6,010 nucleotides of DNA from an uncultured Propionibacteriaceae bacterium (GTDB lineage: Bacteria > Actinomycetota > Actinomycetes > Propionibacteriales > Propionibacteriaceae). A program made the position numbers and the translations under genes. Of the stretch, positions 4,539 to 6,010 are shown in pieces. The notes under the pieces were generated by a model. That model saw only the letters and a program-made list of their open reading frames with translations, made no database searches and was not told where the DNA came from. The DNA is taken from the NCBI GenBank assembly GCA_937859105.1, contig CALMAD010000295.1:1-6010 (forward strand), written 5' to 3'. The stretch's first letter is position 1; every line of letters starts with the position of its first letter.

Positions 4539-6010
4539 ATGCCTGAGAGCGAGGGCCCGTCCGGGGTGACGAGCGACTCGACGGGCGCGCCCGAGGTGGC
4601 GGCGTCCGGGATGGTGGGGGTACGCGACGCCCGCCTGCACAACCTGCGGCACGTCTCGACGCGACTGCCGCGCGGCCGGCTCGTCGCGTTCACGGGGGTC
4701 TCGGGGTCGGGCAAGTCGTCGCTCGCGTTCGGCACCCTGCACGCCGAATCGCAGCGCCGGTACCTGGAGTCGGTCGCACCGTTCGCGCGGCGGCTGATCG
4801 GGCGGGCGATGGATCCCAAGGTCGAGTCGGTGGCGGGGCTGCCGCCGACGGTCGCGCTCGAGCAACGCAACGCCGCCGGCGGGGCGCGCTCGACCGTCGG
4901 AACGCTGACGACGGTGTCGAACACGATCCGGTTGCTGTATTCGCGGGCGGGCGATTACCCGCCCGACGTGCTCGCGCGCGAGACCGACCTGCCGGGCGGA
5001 CGCCTCGACTCCGACTCGTTCAGCCCGAACACCCCCGAGGGCATGTGTCCGACGTGCCAGGGGGCGGGTGTCCTGCACGAGCCGACGGAGGCGTCCATGG
5101 TGCCCGATCCGTCGCTGACGATCGCGCAGGGCGCGATCGCCGCGTGGCCGGGGGCGTGGCTGGGCAAGAACTACCGGGACATCCTGCGGACGCTGGGGGT
5201 CGACCTCGACGTGCCGTGGAGTGAGCTGCCGACGGAGCGGCGGCAGTGGATCCTGTTCACCGACGAGCAGCCGGTCGTGACCGTGCACCCCGTGCGCGAG
5301 GCCGGCCGCGTCCAGGGCACCTACCAGGGCAAATGGTCGTCGGTCGCGCGGTACCTGCGGCACACGATCGCCGAGACGACGACCGAGAAGACCCGTCGCC
5401 GAGCGCTGCGGTTCCTCGAGACGACCGTGTGCCCGACCTGCCAGGGGCACCGGCTGACGCCCGACGCCCTGCGGGTGATGTACCTCGGCGAGCCGATCTA
5501 CGCGCTCGCGGAGCGCACGATCGACGACGCGATGGCGCGGCTCGCCGGACGGCAGGACGCCCTCCCGCGCTCGGGCGGCACCCCGGCGGAGGAGGCGGAG
5601 CGGCTGCTGCTGCCCGCGGTCGTCCCGGTGCTGCGCACCATCGTGGGCCTCGGCCTCGGGCACCTGAGCCTGGGGCGTCCGACGGCCACGTTGTCGTCGG
5701 GGGAACTGCAGCGGCTGCGCCTGGCGGCCCAGTTGCGGGCGGGCCTGTTCGGGGTGGCGTACGTGCTCGACGAGCCGTCCGCCGGGCTGCATCCGTCGGA
5801 GAAGGGCGTGCTCACGACCCTGTTTCGGCACTTCCTCGACGAGGGCAACTCCGTGCTGATGGTCGAGCACGACATGGCGCTCGTGGAGGGTTCCGATTGG
5901 GTGGTGGACGTCGGTCCGGGCGCCGGGGTCGCCGGGGGCCGCGTCTTGTACTCAGGGCCCGTGCCGGGCCTGGCGGACGCCGACGGCTCGGTCACCGCGC
6001 GCTACCTGGG
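4539..6010 (+). CDS. UvrA-family ABC ATPase, short class lacking the UvrB-binding domain (UvrA2/DrrC-like); 3' end outside window
   Basis: The 490 complete codons seen cover the first nucleotide-binding half of a UvrA-type protein. In order they hold: Walker A G53-S61 (GVSGSGKSS), the UvrA-typical ESQRRYLESVAPFARR stretch, and EQRN...STVGT. Zinc-binding pairs follow, C170-x2-C173 and C298-x2-C301 (CPTCQGHRL). Then come the ABC signature LSSGELQRLRLA (385-396), Walker B YVLDEP with D411-E412, and the H-loop VEHD with H444. Only about 25 residues separate LLYSRAG (132-138) from FSPN...CPTC, where housekeeping UvrA carries the UvrB-binding domain of over 100 residues. The protein is therefore unlikely to recruit UvrB. 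Related short UvrA proteins are linked to DNA damage or drug tolerance, e.g. DrrC of Streptomyces peucetius (family knowledge). ATG 4539 is preferred for the promoter 6 bases upstream. Met25 (4611) is an alternative, because the first 24 residues are low-complexity. The second ATPase half lies beyond the window. Confidence 0.9.
   Translation, partial: MPESEGPSGVTSDSTGAPEVAASGMVGVRDARLHNLRHVSTRLPRGRLVAFTGVSGSGKSSLAFGTLHAESQRRYLESVAPFARRLIGRAMDPKVESVAGLPPTVALEQRNAAGGARSTVGTLTTVSNTIRLLYSRAGDYPPDVLARETDLPGGRLDSDSFSPNTPEGMCPTCQGAGVLHEPTEASMVPDPSLTIAQGAIAAWPGAWLGKNYRDILRTLGVDLDVPWSELPTERRQWILFTDEQPVVTVHPVREAGRVQGTYQGKWSSVARYLRHTIAETTTEKTRRRALRFLETTVCPTCQGHRLTPDALRVMYLGEPIYALAERTIDDAMARLAGRQDALPRSGGTPAEEAERLLLPAVVPVLRTIVGLGLGHLSLGRPTATLSSGELQRLRLAAQLRAGLFGVAYVLDEPSAGLHPSEKGVLTTLFRHFLDEGNSVLMVEHDMALVEGSDWVVDVGPGAGVAGGRVLYSGPVPGLADADGSVTARYL

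Noticed and set aside
4422..5870. Minus-strand open frame (482 codons) opposite the UvrA-like gene
   Set aside because: The + strand frame carries every UvrA ATPase motif. The antisense product is compositionally biased and runs into the tRNA terminator, so it is a shadow.

Overview
The window is a dense, very GC-rich stretch with strong G/C bias at third codon positions, GTG as well as ATG starts, ATGA-coupled genes, and an adjacent murT-gatD pair. This points to a high-GC actinobacterium. A relative of the Streptomyces/Actinomadura type is plausible, but I cannot fix the genus. All real genes I can support lie on the + strand. The long minus-strand and out-of-frame reading frames are shadows of these genes.

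Region 1 (1-2057) is the end of a carbohydrate uptake operon. Two inner-membrane permeases of the CUT1 (MalF/MalG) ABC family are translationally coupled by an ATGA overlap. The first has a near-perfect Shine-Dalgarno. The solute-binding protein is probably just upstream, outside the window. No ATPase follows, so the pair probably uses an ATPase encoded elsewhere.

Region 2 (2058-2206) is a short intergenic stretch. It holds nested GC-rich inverted repeats without a T-run, a 13-bp tandem repeat, and a probable leaderless-type promoter touching the first murT GTG codon.

Region 3 (2201-4251) is murT-gatD, again coupled by ATGA. MurT (Mur ligase fold, Cys4 zinc ribbon, DUF1727) and GatD (class I glutamine amidotransferase-like) form the enzyme that amidates D-Glu of lipid II to D-isoglutamine. 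The key residues are visible: P-loop, four cysteines, candidate MurT Asp362, GatD Cys97 and His198.

Region 4 (4252-4538) contains a self-contained tRNA-Lys(CUU) unit with its own promoter, an encoded CCA end and a strong intrinsic terminator. A three-copy degenerate repeat and the promoter of the next gene follow.

Region 5 (4539-6010 and beyond) is the first half of a UvrA-family ABC ATPase. It lacks the UvrB-binding insertion, so it belongs to the short UvrA2/DrrC-like class rather than the housekeeping excinuclease subunit. The window ends after its first nucleotide-binding domain.

I found no convincing undescribed system. The most useful observations are the two leaderless-type starts with identical geometry, the short UvrA-like protein, and the competing hairpins upstream of murT.
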